Made by a program: the position numbers and the translations under genes. Source: Micromonospora sp. CCTCC AA 2012012 (GTDB lineage: Bacteria > Actinomycetota > Actinomycetes > Mycobacteriales > Micromonosporaceae). From it: a stretch of 64,000 nt of DNA. Below the pieces are notes generated by a model. That model did no database searches. It worked only from the letters and a program-made list of their open reading frames with translations, and was not told where the DNA came from. The stretch lies in assembly GCF_040499845.1 (NCBI RefSeq), contig NZ_CP159342.1:6634001-6698000 (forward strand), given 5' to 3'. Shown piece after piece: positions 35,695 through 43,976 of the stretch (its first letter is position 1; each line of letters opens with the position of its first letter).

Positions 35695-36519
35695 TCAGAC
35701 GGAGGCGCTGGGCGTCGGTTCGGCGGCCCGGTCGACGGGCTGGCGGGGGCGGTCGAGACCGGCCGCGCGACGTGCCTCCCGGCGGGCCACCCAGCCGTAG
35801 CCGACCAGGCTCATCCCGGCGAAGAGCCACCACTGGACGACGTAGCCGAAGTTCTGCCAGTTGTTGGTGTGCCCGATCGGCACCGCCTGGAACGCCGGGT
35901 CGGCGGCCGGGGTCTGCTGGTCGAGCAGGACGTACCCGCCGTGGACGGCGTAGGGCAGTTGCTTCGCCAGCCGGGGGATGCCGATCCGGCGGGTCTCCAG
36001 CTTGCCGTCGCGCCGGTCCACCCCGCCGCCGCCGCTCTCGCTGGACACCACCCGGCCGGTGACGGTCACCTCGCCACCGGGAGCGGCCGGCACCTGCGGC
36101 TGGGTGGTCGCGCCCGCGCCCGGGGCCGGGGGGATCCAGCCCCGGTCCACCAGCACCGCCGTGCCGTCGGTGAGGACCAGCGGGGTCAGCACCTCGAAGC
36201 CCACCGTGTTGTCGACCGTCCGGCCCCGGACCAGCACCAGGTTGGCCGGGTCGTAGCGGCCGGTGACGGTGACCCGGGTCCAGGTCAGGTCGTCGGCGGG
36301 GGCCGGGCCGGCGGTGCCGGGGCCGCCGGTGGGCGCGGGCATCGCGTCGCGCAGCGGGGCGGGGGCCATCGTCGCGCCGGCGTCGATCCGATCGTTGATC
36401 GCCGTACGACCGCGGTAGCGGTCCAGCTGCCAGTTGCCGAGGAACACCATCACCGCGGCGGCGACCAGGGTCAGCGCGAGCCAGCCCAGCCAGCGTGGGG
36501 TCAGCAGGAACCGGTACAC
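35695..36519 (-). CDS. SURF1-family cytochrome oxidase assembly protein
   Basis: 274 residues, GTG 36519 with TAGCCT (36531-36526) 6 nt upstream. The SURF1 design is clear: an N-terminal TM helix (about 11-28) ending in 'LGNWQLDRYRGRTAIND', a long outside domain with 'RVTVTGRYDPANLVLVRGRT', 'VLVDRGWIPP', and 'NNWQNFGYVVQWWLFAGMSLVGY' as the second TM helix. It helps assemble the aa3-type oxidase. The oxidase genes are not in the window. Confidence 0.9.
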   Translation of the reverse strand: MYRFLLTPRWLGWLALTLVAAAVMVFLGNWQLDRYRGRTAINDRIDAGATMAPAPLRDAMPAPTGGPGTAGPAPADDLTWTRVTVTGRYDPANLVLVRGRTVDNTVGFEVLTPLVLTDGTAVLVDRGWIPPAPGAGATTQPQVPAAPGGEVTVTGRVVSSESGGGGVDRRDGKLETRRIGIPRLAKQLPYAVHGGYVLLDQQTPAADPAFQAVPIGHTNNWQNFGYVVQWWLFAGMSLVGYGWVARREARRAAGLDRPRQPVDRAAEPTPSASV

Positions 36520-36680
36520 GGGTCGAGGCTACCCGCTGTGCCGACCGCGCCGACCTGCGCGGGGCCGGATCCGCCTGTTCGGCGGCAACCGTCCCTCGGT
36601 CGGGCCGGGTATGGTCACGCGGGCGGAACGGGCTCCACGGGCCGCCGCCCGCCCGCCGTACCGTCGCCCGTGAGGAGTCG

Positions 36681-38060
36681 ATGATGACCGTCGTGCCGCG
36701 CGTCGTGTTGAGCGCGCCCTCCTCCGGGCACGGCACCAGCGCGCTCGCCCTCGGCCTGCTCGCCGCCGTCGCCGATTCCGGCGTCGACGTGGCCGGCTTC
36801 AAGATCGGCCCGGACCAGGTGGACGCGGCCTACCTGGGGCTGGCCGCCGGCCGTCCCGGCCGCAACCTCGACCCGAGGCTGGTCGGCCCGGAACGGATCG
36901 CTCCGCTCTTCGCGCACGGCGCCGCCGGGGCCGGGCTGGCCGTGGTGCAGGGCACCATGGGGCTCTACGACTCGATCTCCGGGCACCCCGAGACGGAGTC
37001 CACCGCCGCGGTCGCCACCGCGTTGCGCAGCCCGGTCGTGCTGATGGTGGACGTCGCGGCGATGGGCCAGTCGGTGGCCGCGCTGGTGCACGGCTTCCGG
37101 GCGTACGACGAGCAGCTCTGGCTGGGCGGGGTGATCCTCAACCGGGTGGCGTCGCCCCGGCACGAGGCGATGCTGCGCGAGGCCCTCGACGACATCGGCG
37201 TCCCGGTCTACGGGGCGTTGCGCCGGCACGAGCTGCCGCCGGTGCTGCCCGCCCGGCGGCACGGCATGGTGCCCGTCGTGCAGGGCGACGGCGAGGCGAC
37301 CCGGGCGGTGCGTCGGCTGGGCGAGGCGGTGGCCGCGACCGTCGACCTGGAGCGGCTGCTCGGGCTGGCCCGCTCGGCGCCCGAACTCACCGTCGACGCC
37401 TGGTCACCGGCGCCGGCCGACGGCCCGCCCGCCGGGGAGCGCCCGGTGGTGGCGCTGGCCGGGGGACCGGGCGGCAGCTACAGCCACCCGGAGACCGCCG
37501 AGCTGCTCCGGGCCGCCGGGGCGGAGGTGGTCACCGTCGACCCGCTGCGGGACGAGGCGCTCCCCGCCGGCACCCGCGCGCTGGTCGTCGGCGGCGGGCT
37601 CCCCGAGTCGTACGCGGAGCAGCTCTCCGCCAACCGGCGGCTCTGCATCGCCGTCGCCGAGCTGGCCCGGACCGGCCGGCCCGTGATCGCCGAGGGGGCC
37701 GGCCTGCTGTGGCTGGCCCGCGAGCTGGACGGGCTGCCCATGTGCGGGGTGCTGGACGCGATCGGGGCGAGCCGGGACGGCATGGTGATCGGCTACCGGG
37801 AGGCGACGGCGCAGGCCGGGAGCGTGGTGGCGCCGGCCGGTGCGGTGGTGGTGGGGCACAAGCAGCACGCCGCCGTGGTCACTCCCCGATCCGGTGACCG
37901 ACCGGCGTGGAGCTGGGACGGCGGCTCGCCGGAGGGCTTCGTCTGGCGCGGCGTGCACGCCTCCCAGCTCGTCCCCCACTGGGCGGCCCACCCCGAGATC
38001 GCCGCCCGCCTCGTCGCCGCGGCCCTCCACGACCCGGCCACCGTGGAGACCCCGGCCTGA
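36681..38060 (+). CDS. CobB/CbiA-like cobyrinate a,c-diamide synthase homologue with lost catalytic residues
   Basis: 459 residues, ATG 36681 behind GAGGAG. The overall fold is CobB: 'FKIGPDQVDAAYLGLAAGRPG', 'NLDPRLVGPE', 'MGLYDS', 'GGGLPESYAEQLSANR'. But the Walker A loop reads 'APSSGHGTSALA' with Thr19 where Lys is required. The EGVMGLYDG Glu is Gln90 ('VVQGTMGLYDS'). The amidotransferase nucleophile Cys of AECAGLLYL is Gly339 ('IAEGAGLLWL'), and GHEFH is 'GHKQH' (392-396). True CobB activity is therefore unlikely. It stands between SURF1 and a PBP gene, not with cobQ. Confidence 0.85.
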   Translation: MMTVVPRVVLSAPSSGHGTSALALGLLAAVADSGVDVAGFKIGPDQVDAAYLGLAAGRPGRNLDPRLVGPERIAPLFAHGAAGAGLAVVQGTMGLYDSISGHPETESTAAVATALRSPVVLMVDVAAMGQSVAALVHGFRAYDEQLWLGGVILNRVASPRHEAMLREALDDIGVPVYGALRRHELPPVLPARRHGMVPVVQGDGEATRAVRRLGEAVAATVDLERLLGLARSAPELTVDAWSPAPADGPPAGERPVVALAGGPGGSYSHPETAELLRAAGAEVVTVDPLRDEALPAGTRALVVGGGLPESYAEQLSANRRLCIAVAELARTGRPVIAEGAGLLWLARELDGLPMCGVLDAIGASRDGMVIGYREATAQAGSVVAPAGAVVVGHKQHAAVVTPRSGDRPAWSWDGGSPEGFVWRGVHASQLVPHWAAHPEIAARLVAAALHDPATVETPA

Positions 38061-38073
38061 CCGGCCACCTTCT

Positions 38074-38137
38074 CGTTGTTGATCAAGAGGTTCGCGTCGG
38101 GGATCACGGGGATCCTGGACGCAAACCTCTTGATCAA
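38074..38137. repeat. Palindromic intergenic repeat, copy 2 (TGATCA-nGAGGTT family)
   Basis: Arms at 38074-38094 (core TTGATCAAGAGGTTCGCGTC) and 38117-38137 are inverted copies with one mismatch in 21. The core resembles the element at 2474-2533. It lies between the convergent ends of the CobB-like gene and the PBP gene and could terminate both. Confidence 0.75.
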
Positions 38138-38194
38138 CTAGCCCGGGCGCACCCCCGGGCGGTTCGGGGTGGTGGGTGGGGTGGGTGGGTGGGG

Positions 38195-40327
38195 TCAGCC
38201 GACCATTTGGTCGGAGGGTGGGGTGAACTGGCGGGTGGGTTGGCCCTTGAGGGCGTCGCGGAGGGTGTTCGCCACCGCGTTGACCGGGATCTGGGACTGG
38301 CCGTCACCCACCGCGTTGAACGGGTTGTCCGGGTCGGCGATGAAGCTCGCCGCCGCCAGCTCCGGCGTGTAGCCGACGAACCAGGCGGACCGGGTGCTGT
38401 CCGTCGTACCGGTCTTGCCGGCGACCGGGCGGCCGACCGTACCCCGGACGCTGTCGGCCGTCGACCAGCCGCCGCAGCTCCCCCGGGCCGGGGTGTCGCC
38501 GGTCGGGCAGCGGGCCGCGTCGGTGGCGGCGCGGGCGGCGTCGGCGTTGACGACCTGCCGGCAGCGCGGCTTGGCGATCTCCCGCTGCACCCCGCCCGCG
38601 GTGGTGTACGTGGCCGGCGTGCCGTCCCGGTTGGTGATCGACATGACGGGGATGGCCTCGCAGTACCGCCCGTCGGCGGCGACCGCGGCGTAGGCGTTCG
38701 CCATCTCCAGCGGGGTGGCGTCGGAGACGCCCAGGGTGAACGCGCCCCACTTCTTCGCCTTGCCCGGCGACGCCTGTTCCTTGTCCACGTCGGTGCGCCA
38801 GCGCAGCCCGAGCTGCTCGGCGAGGCGGACCGCGCTGTCCGCGCCGACCTGCTCCTCCAGCTGCACGAAGTAGGTGTTGACGGACTTGCCGAAGCCGGAC
38901 CACATGGTCTGCCGTCCGGTCATCGCCCCGCTGGCGTTGGACGGGGCCCACCCGTCATAGACGGCCGACTTGTAGCGGTACGGCGAGTCGTACGCGGTGG
39001 AAAGCGGCATCCCGGCGTTGAGCGCGGCGAGCATCGGGAACATCTTGAACGTCGAGCCCGCCTGATAGCCGGGGAGCGAGCCCCCGCCGAGCAGTGGGGC
39101 GACCGTGTTCGGGTAGTTGGCCTTCATCTTCGGGTCGGCCTCGGGATTGGAGCTGGGCCCGTTCTCGCTGAGGTCCAGCGAGTAGTTCCGGTTCACCGCC
39201 ATCGCCTTGATCCGCCCGGTGCCCGGTTCGGCGACCACGATCCCGTTGGCGAACGGGCTGCCGGTGTTGTCCTTCGCCCCGACGTTCGTCTCGGCCGCCG
39301 ACTGGATCTTCGGGTCGATGCTGAGCACGATCCGGTAGCCGCCGCGGCGCAGCTTGTCCATCCGTTCCAGCCGGTTCTCCCCGAACGCCGGCTGCGCGCT
39401 CCACCAGTTCTTCAGGTAGTCGCAGGCGAAGCCCCAGCTGCGGTACTGCTGGGTGATCGAGGCGCAGTCGTTGGGCGGGTTGGTGAGCTTGAGCCGGATC
39501 GGTTGGCTCTTCGCGGCGGCGACGGCGTCCGGTGAGAGATAACCGAGTCGGGCCATGTTGTCCAGCACGTAGTTGCGCCGGCCGGTGGCGTCCTTCTGGT
39601 CCGAGGTGATCGGGTCGTACTCGGAGGGGGACTTGACCAGGCCGGCGAGGGTGGCTGCCTCGACCGGGGAGAGGGTGGCCGGGGTCTTGGAGAAGAAGAT
39701 CTCCGAGGCGGCGTAGATGCCGTACGCCCGGTGGCCGAAGTACGCGGAGTTGAGGTAGCGCTCCAGGATCTGCTCCTTGGTCAGCTCCTTCTCCACGTCC
39801 AGCGCCATCCGCATCTCCTTGACCTTGCGCAGGCTGGTCTGCTGGGTGGCCTCCTGCACCTCCTTCGGGGTGCTGGCGCTGTCCCGCAGGGCCATCCGGA
39901 CGTACTGCATGGTCAGCGTGGAGGCGCCCTGGGAGACGCCGCTGGAGCGGGCGTTGGCGACGAAGGCGCGGGCCACGCCCTTCGGGTCGACGCCGCGGTG
40001 CTGGTAGAAGCGGTTGTCCTCGGCGGCGACGATGGCCTGCTGGATGTTCGGGGACATGTCCTGGATCTTGGTGTACTGCCGGTACTCCTCGTAGAACATC
40101 GTCAGTACGGTCCGGCCGTCCGGCGCGTACAGGTACGACGTCTCGGCCGGCAGCGCGGTCTTCAGGATGCTCGTCTTCTGCTCCACGGCGTGCGCGGTGG
40201 CCTTGGCCCCGATCCCGGTCACGGCGGCGAGCGGGTACGCCGCGGCGGCGACCACGATGCCGGCGATCAGTCCGGCGCGGAGGAGGGGAACGGCACGACC
40301 AGCGGAAGCAAGGGGTCGGTTGCTCAC
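38195..40327 (-). CDS. Bifunctional class A penicillin-binding protein
   Basis: 710 residues, GTG 40327 with TAGCTT (40339-40334) 6 nt upstream. One N-terminal TM helix (about 17-38). The transglycosylase domain has 'EDNRFYQHRG' (catalytic Glu103) and 'QGASTLTMQYVR'. The transpeptidase domain has Ser425 in 'STFK', 'SVN' at 482-484 and 'KTGTT' at 638-642. Polymerises and cross-links peptidoglycan at the outer membrane face. The 5' region (40340-40380) is unusually AT-rich for this window. Confidence 0.95.
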   Translation of the reverse strand: MSNRPLASAGRAVPLLRAGLIAGIVVAAAAYPLAAVTGIGAKATAHAVEQKTSILKTALPAETSYLYAPDGRTVLTMFYEEYRQYTKIQDMSPNIQQAIVAAEDNRFYQHRGVDPKGVARAFVANARSSGVSQGASTLTMQYVRMALRDSASTPKEVQEATQQTSLRKVKEMRMALDVEKELTKEQILERYLNSAYFGHRAYGIYAASEIFFSKTPATLSPVEAATLAGLVKSPSEYDPITSDQKDATGRRNYVLDNMARLGYLSPDAVAAAKSQPIRLKLTNPPNDCASITQQYRSWGFACDYLKNWWSAQPAFGENRLERMDKLRRGGYRIVLSIDPKIQSAAETNVGAKDNTGSPFANGIVVAEPGTGRIKAMAVNRNYSLDLSENGPSSNPEADPKMKANYPNTVAPLLGGGSLPGYQAGSTFKMFPMLAALNAGMPLSTAYDSPYRYKSAVYDGWAPSNASGAMTGRQTMWSGFGKSVNTYFVQLEEQVGADSAVRLAEQLGLRWRTDVDKEQASPGKAKKWGAFTLGVSDATPLEMANAYAAVAADGRYCEAIPVMSITNRDGTPATYTTAGGVQREIAKPRCRQVVNADAARAATDAARCPTGDTPARGSCGGWSTADSVRGTVGRPVAGKTGTTDSTRSAWFVGYTPELAAASFIADPDNPFNAVGDGQSQIPVNAVANTLRDALKGQPTRQFTPPSDQMVG

Positions 40328-40460
40328 AGGGTCAAGCTATGACATTTCCGAATCAGAAATGAGAAGAATTCATAAACGGGCGAGCGGGTGGCCGGGTGGT
40401 GACGCGGCCCACGCCGGGATCCGCTGTCCCGCACGGCAGCTTCCCGGCAGGATCGCGGAC

Positions 40461-41561
40461 ATGCGCGCTGAGCTGATCGGGACGCCGGCCCCCGGCCCGG
40501 ACCCGGCGACCGGGCACGAGCCGGACCTCGCCCACCACGGCGACGTCGAGGCGACCCCCGGCCTGGTCGACCTCGCGGTCAACGTCCGGCGCGCCCCGAT
40601 GCCCGACTGGCTCGCCGACCCGGTCGTCGCCGCCCTCGGCGATCTCGCCGCCTATCCCGACCCGGCGCCCGCCCGCGCCGCGGTCGCCGCCCGGCACGGC
40701 CGTCCCCCGGAAGAGGTACTCCTCACCGCCGGTGCCGCCGAGGGTTTCGTGCTGATCGCCCGGGCGCTGCGCGGGGCCCGCCGGCCGGTGGTGGTGCACC
40801 CGCAGTTCACCGAGCCGGAGGCCGCCCTGCGCGCGGCCGGTCACTCCGTCGAGCGGGTGCTGCTCGACCCGGCCGACGGCTTCCGGCTCGACCCGGCCCG
40901 GGTGCCTGCCGACGCCGATCTGGTGATGATCGGCAACCCCACCAACCCGACCTCGGTGCTGCACCCGGCCGGCGCGCTGGCCGCGCTGGCCCGGCCCGGC
41001 CGGGTGCTGGTGGTCGATGAGGCGTTCGCCGACACCACCCGGGCACCCGGCGTCGAGGGCGAGCCGGAGTCCCTGGCCGCCCGCCGCGACCTGCCCGGCC
41101 TGGTCGTGGTGCGCAGCCTGACCAAGACCTGGGGCCTGGCCGGCCTGCGGATCGGCTACCTGCTCGGCGAGGCCGGGCTGCTGGCCCGGTTCGCCGCGGC
41201 CCAGCCGCTCTGGGCGGTCTCCACCCCGGCGCTCGCCGCCGCGACCGCCTGCGCGAGCCCGGCCGCCGTCGCGGCCGAGCGCGAGATCGCCGCGACGCTC
41301 GCCGCCGACCGCGACCACCTGGTCGACCGCCTGTCCGGCCTGCCCGGCGTACGCGTCGCGGGCCAGCCGGCCAGCGCCTTCGTGCTGATCCACCTTTCCG
41401 GCGCCGACCGGGTACGCGAACGGCTGCGCGAGCGGGGCTGGGCGGTCCGCCGGGGCGACACCTTTCCGGGGCTCGGCCCGGACTGGCTGCGGATCGCGGT
41501 GCGCGACCCGGCGACCAGCGACGCGTTCACCGAGGTACTGGCGGAGATCCTGGAGGCATGA
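40461..41561 (+). CDS. cobC: CobC-like PLP aminotransferase/threonine-phosphate decarboxylase
   Basis: 366 residues from ATG 40461; a CAGGAT hexamer (40448-40453) ends 7 nt before it. A class I/II aminotransferase fold with 'GNPTNPTSVL', 'VVDEAFAD' and the PLP Lys222 in 'SLTKTWGLAGLRIGY'. The short histidinol-phosphate-aminotransferase-like length and its coupling to cobT point to L-threonine-O-3-phosphate decarboxylase, which makes the aminopropanol phosphate used by CobD. A HisC-like activity cannot be excluded. Confidence 0.85.
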   Translation: MRAELIGTPAPGPDPATGHEPDLAHHGDVEATPGLVDLAVNVRRAPMPDWLADPVVAALGDLAAYPDPAPARAAVAARHGRPPEEVLLTAGAAEGFVLIARALRGARRPVVVHPQFTEPEAALRAAGHSVERVLLDPADGFRLDPARVPADADLVMIGNPTNPTSVLHPAGALAALARPGRVLVVDEAFADTTRAPGVEGEPESLAARRDLPGLVVVRSLTKTWGLAGLRIGYLLGEAGLLARFAAAQPLWAVSTPALAAATACASPAAVAAEREIAATLAADRDHLVDRLSGLPGVRVAGQPASAFVLIHLSGADRVRERLRERGWAVRRGDTFPGLGPDWLRIAVRDPATSDAFTEVLAEILEA

Positions 41562-42658
41562 TGTTGGAGTCCACCGTCGCGGCGATCGGCCCGCTGGACG
41601 AGACGGCGATGGCGGCCGCCCGCGACCTCCAGAGCCGGCTGACCAAGCCGGCCGGTTCGCTCGGCGCCCTCGAACCCCTCTCCGTACGCCTCGCCGGCCT
41701 GGCCGGGAGCTGCCCGCCGCCGCTGCCGGAGCCGGCCGCGGTGGCGATCTTCGCCGGTGACCACGGCGTGCACGCCCAGGGGGTGACCCCGTGGCCGCAG
41801 GAGGTCACCGCCCAGATGATCGGCAACTTCCTGGCCGGCGGCGCGGTCGTCAACGCCTTCGCCCGGCAGGCCGGCGCCTCGGTCACCGTGGTCGACGTCG
41901 GCGTGGCCACCCCGCTGCCGTTCGACCCGACCGACCAGACCGGCTCGGGAGGCGGGGTCGGCGAGGTGGGCGGGCCGCGGCTGCTGCGGGCCAACGTCCG
42001 CGCCGGCACCCGGGACCTGACCGTCACCGCCGCGCTCACCCGGGACGAGGCGCGGGCGGCCGTGGAGACCGGCATCCGGGTCGCCGGTGAGCTGGTGGAC
42101 GCGGGCGCGGGCATCCTGCTCACCGGGGACATGGGCATCGGCAACACCACCCCGGCGGCCGCACTGATCGCCGCCTTCACCGGCGTCGACCCGACCGAGG
42201 CGACCGGCCGGGGCACCGGGGTGGACGACGAGACGTACGCCCGGAAGGTCGGCGTGGTCCGCGCGGCGCTGGACCGGCACGCGCCGGACCCGGCGGACCC
42301 ACTGGGGGTGCTGGCCGCGGTCGGCGGGCTGGAGCACGCCGCGCTGGCCGGGCTGATCCTGGGCGCCGCCGCCCGTCGCGTCCCGGTGCTGCTGGACGGC
42401 GTGATCGCGGTCAGCGCCGCGCTCGCCGCCGCGGCCTTCGCCCCCGACGCGGTCGGCGCGATGGTCGCCGGGCACCGCTCGGCCGAGCCGGGCGCCACCG
42501 CCGCGCTGCGGCACCTGGGCCTCGACCCGCTGATCGACCTGGGGCTGCGCCTCGGCGAGGGGACCGGTGCGCTGCTCGCGTTGCCGGTCGTCACCGGGGC
42601 GGTCCGGGTGCTGCACGAGGTGGCCACCTTCGACTCGGCCGGGGTGGCCGAGAAGTGA
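41558..42658 (+). CDS. cobT: Nicotinate-nucleotide-dimethylbenzimidazole phosphoribosyltransferase
   Basis: 366 residues, ATG overlapping the preceding stop by 4 bp. It makes alpha-ribazole phosphate, the lower ligand of cobalamin. Family blocks are 'KPAGSLGALE', 'IFAGDHGVHAQGVTPWP', 'TGDMGIGNTTPAAAL', 'DGVIAVSAALAAA', 'GHRSAEPGA' and the catalytic Glu in 'LRLGEGTGALLALP'. Length is normal. It is co-translated with the cobC-like and cysG genes. Confidence 0.95.
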   Translation: MMLESTVAAIGPLDETAMAAARDLQSRLTKPAGSLGALEPLSVRLAGLAGSCPPPLPEPAAVAIFAGDHGVHAQGVTPWPQEVTAQMIGNFLAGGAVVNAFARQAGASVTVVDVGVATPLPFDPTDQTGSGGGVGEVGGPRLLRANVRAGTRDLTVTAALTRDEARAAVETGIRVAGELVDAGAGILLTGDMGIGNTTPAAALIAAFTGVDPTEATGRGTGVDDETYARKVGVVRAALDRHAPDPADPLGVLAAVGGLEHAALAGLILGAAARRVPVLLDGVIAVSAALAAAAFAPDAVGAMVAGHRSAEPGATAALRHLGLDPLIDLGLRLGEGTGALLALPVVTGAVRVLHEVATFDSAGVAEK

Positions 42659-43905
42659 GCGGGGCAGCGAACCCCTACCCGCTCGGCCTGCGGCTCGCCG
42701 GCCGGCGGGTGGTCGTGGTGGGTGGGGGAGCGGTCGCCACCCGGCGGGTGCCCGCCCTGCTCGACGCCGGCGCCGACGTGCTGCTGGTCTCGCCGGAGCT
42801 GACCCCGGCGCTGCAGGCGCACGTGGACGCCGGCCGGCTGCACTGGGAGCCGCGCCGGTTCGCCCCCGAGGACCTCGACGGGGCGTGGCTGGTCCAGGTG
42901 GCCGTCGACGACCGGGCCGCCGCCGCGTCCGTCAGCGCCGCCGCCGCCGAGCGCCGGATCTTCTGCGTCCGGGCCGACGACCGGACGGCCGCCAGCGCGT
43001 GGACCCCGGCGGTGACCCGGCACGGCCCGGTCACCGTCGCCGTCCTCGGTGGCGGTGACCCGCACCGCGCGATGACCGTCCGCGACGCCATCCGCGCCCT
43101 GCTGGGCGAGCGGACCGGCGCGCTGGTGCCGCCCCCGGTCCCGCCGCGGCCCCCGGTCGAGGCCGGCGCCGGGGACCGGGCCATGGGGCGGGTGGCGCTG
43201 GTGGGGGCGGGGCCGGGCGACCCGGAGCTGATCACCGTGAAGGGCTGGCGGCTGCTCACCGAGGCCGACGTGGTGGTCGCCGACCGGCTCGTGCCGGGGC
43301 TGCTCCTGGACGAGCTGCGGCCCGACGTCGAGCTGGTGGACGCCTCCAAGATCCCGTACGGCCCGTCCCGGACGCAGGAGGAGATCAACCGGATCCTGGT
43401 CGACCGGGCCCTGGCCGGGAAGGTCGTGGTCCGGCTCAAGGGCGGCGACCCGTACGTCTTCGGGCGCGGCGGCGAGGAGCTGCTGGCCTGCGCGGCGGCC
43501 GGCGTGCCGGTGACCGTGGTGCCGGGCGTGACCAGCGCGATCGCGGTGCCGGCGGTGGCCGGCGTACCGGTCACCCACCGGGCGGTGGCGCACGAGTTCA
43601 CCGTGGTCTCCGGGCACGTCGCGCCGGACTCGCCCGCCTCGCTGGTCCGCTGGGAGTCCCTCGCCGGGCTGCGCGGCACCCTGGTGATCCTGATGGGGCT
43701 GAAGAACCTGGCGGCGATCGCCGACACCCTCACCGGGCACGGCAAGGACCCGGCCACCCCGGTCGCCGTCATCCAGGAGGGCACGACGGGCGCCCAGCGC
43801 TCGCTGCGCTCCACCCTCGGCGCGGTGGCCGCGGACGTCGCCGCGGCGGGAATCCGCCCACCGGCGATCGTGGTCGTCGGCGACGTCGTCGAGGCCCTCG
43901 CCTGA
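42655..43905 (+). CDS. cobA: Uroporphyrinogen-III C-methyltransferase fused to siroheme-synthase dehydrogenase domain
   Basis: 416 residues, GTG 42655 overlapping the cobT stop by 4 bp. The N-terminal part (about 1-150) is a CysG-like precorrin-2 dehydrogenase/ferrochelatase domain with NAD loop 'VVVVGGGAVATRRV'. The C-terminal part (about 176-416) is the SAM methyltransferase with 'VALVGAGPGDPELITVKG', 'DRLVPGLLL', 'RLKGGDPYVFGRGGEE', 'VPGVTSAIAVPA', 'THRAVAHEFTVVSGH', and 'LMGLKNL'. It forms precorrin-2, shared by siroheme and cobalamin. CysG/CobA fusions of this kind occur in actinomycetes. Confidence 0.93.
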   Translation: MSGAANPYPLGLRLAGRRVVVVGGGAVATRRVPALLDAGADVLLVSPELTPALQAHVDAGRLHWEPRRFAPEDLDGAWLVQVAVDDRAAAASVSAAAAERRIFCVRADDRTAASAWTPAVTRHGPVTVAVLGGGDPHRAMTVRDAIRALLGERTGALVPPPVPPRPPVEAGAGDRAMGRVALVGAGPGDPELITVKGWRLLTEADVVVADRLVPGLLLDELRPDVELVDASKIPYGPSRTQEEINRILVDRALAGKVVVRLKGGDPYVFGRGGEELLACAAAGVPVTVVPGVTSAIAVPAVAGVPVTHRAVAHEFTVVSGHVAPDSPASLVRWESLAGLRGTLVILMGLKNLAAIADTLTGHGKDPATPVAVIQEGTTGAQRSLRSTLGAVAADVAAAGIRPPAIVVVGDVVEALA

Positions 43906-43914
43906 TCGGCCCGG

Positions 43915-43965
43915 AACGCCGACGTGGCGGTGCCCGGGTGACCGGGACACCGCCACGTCGGCGTT
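43915..43965. terminator. Bidirectional stem-loop between cobA and otsB genes
   Basis: Perfect 18-bp stem (43915-43932 with 43948-43965) with a GC-rich loop that can fold further. It lies 10 bp from the cobA stop and 11 bp from the convergent gene's stop. No T tract. Confidence 0.8.
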
Positions 43966-43976
43966 GAGGAGCGGTC

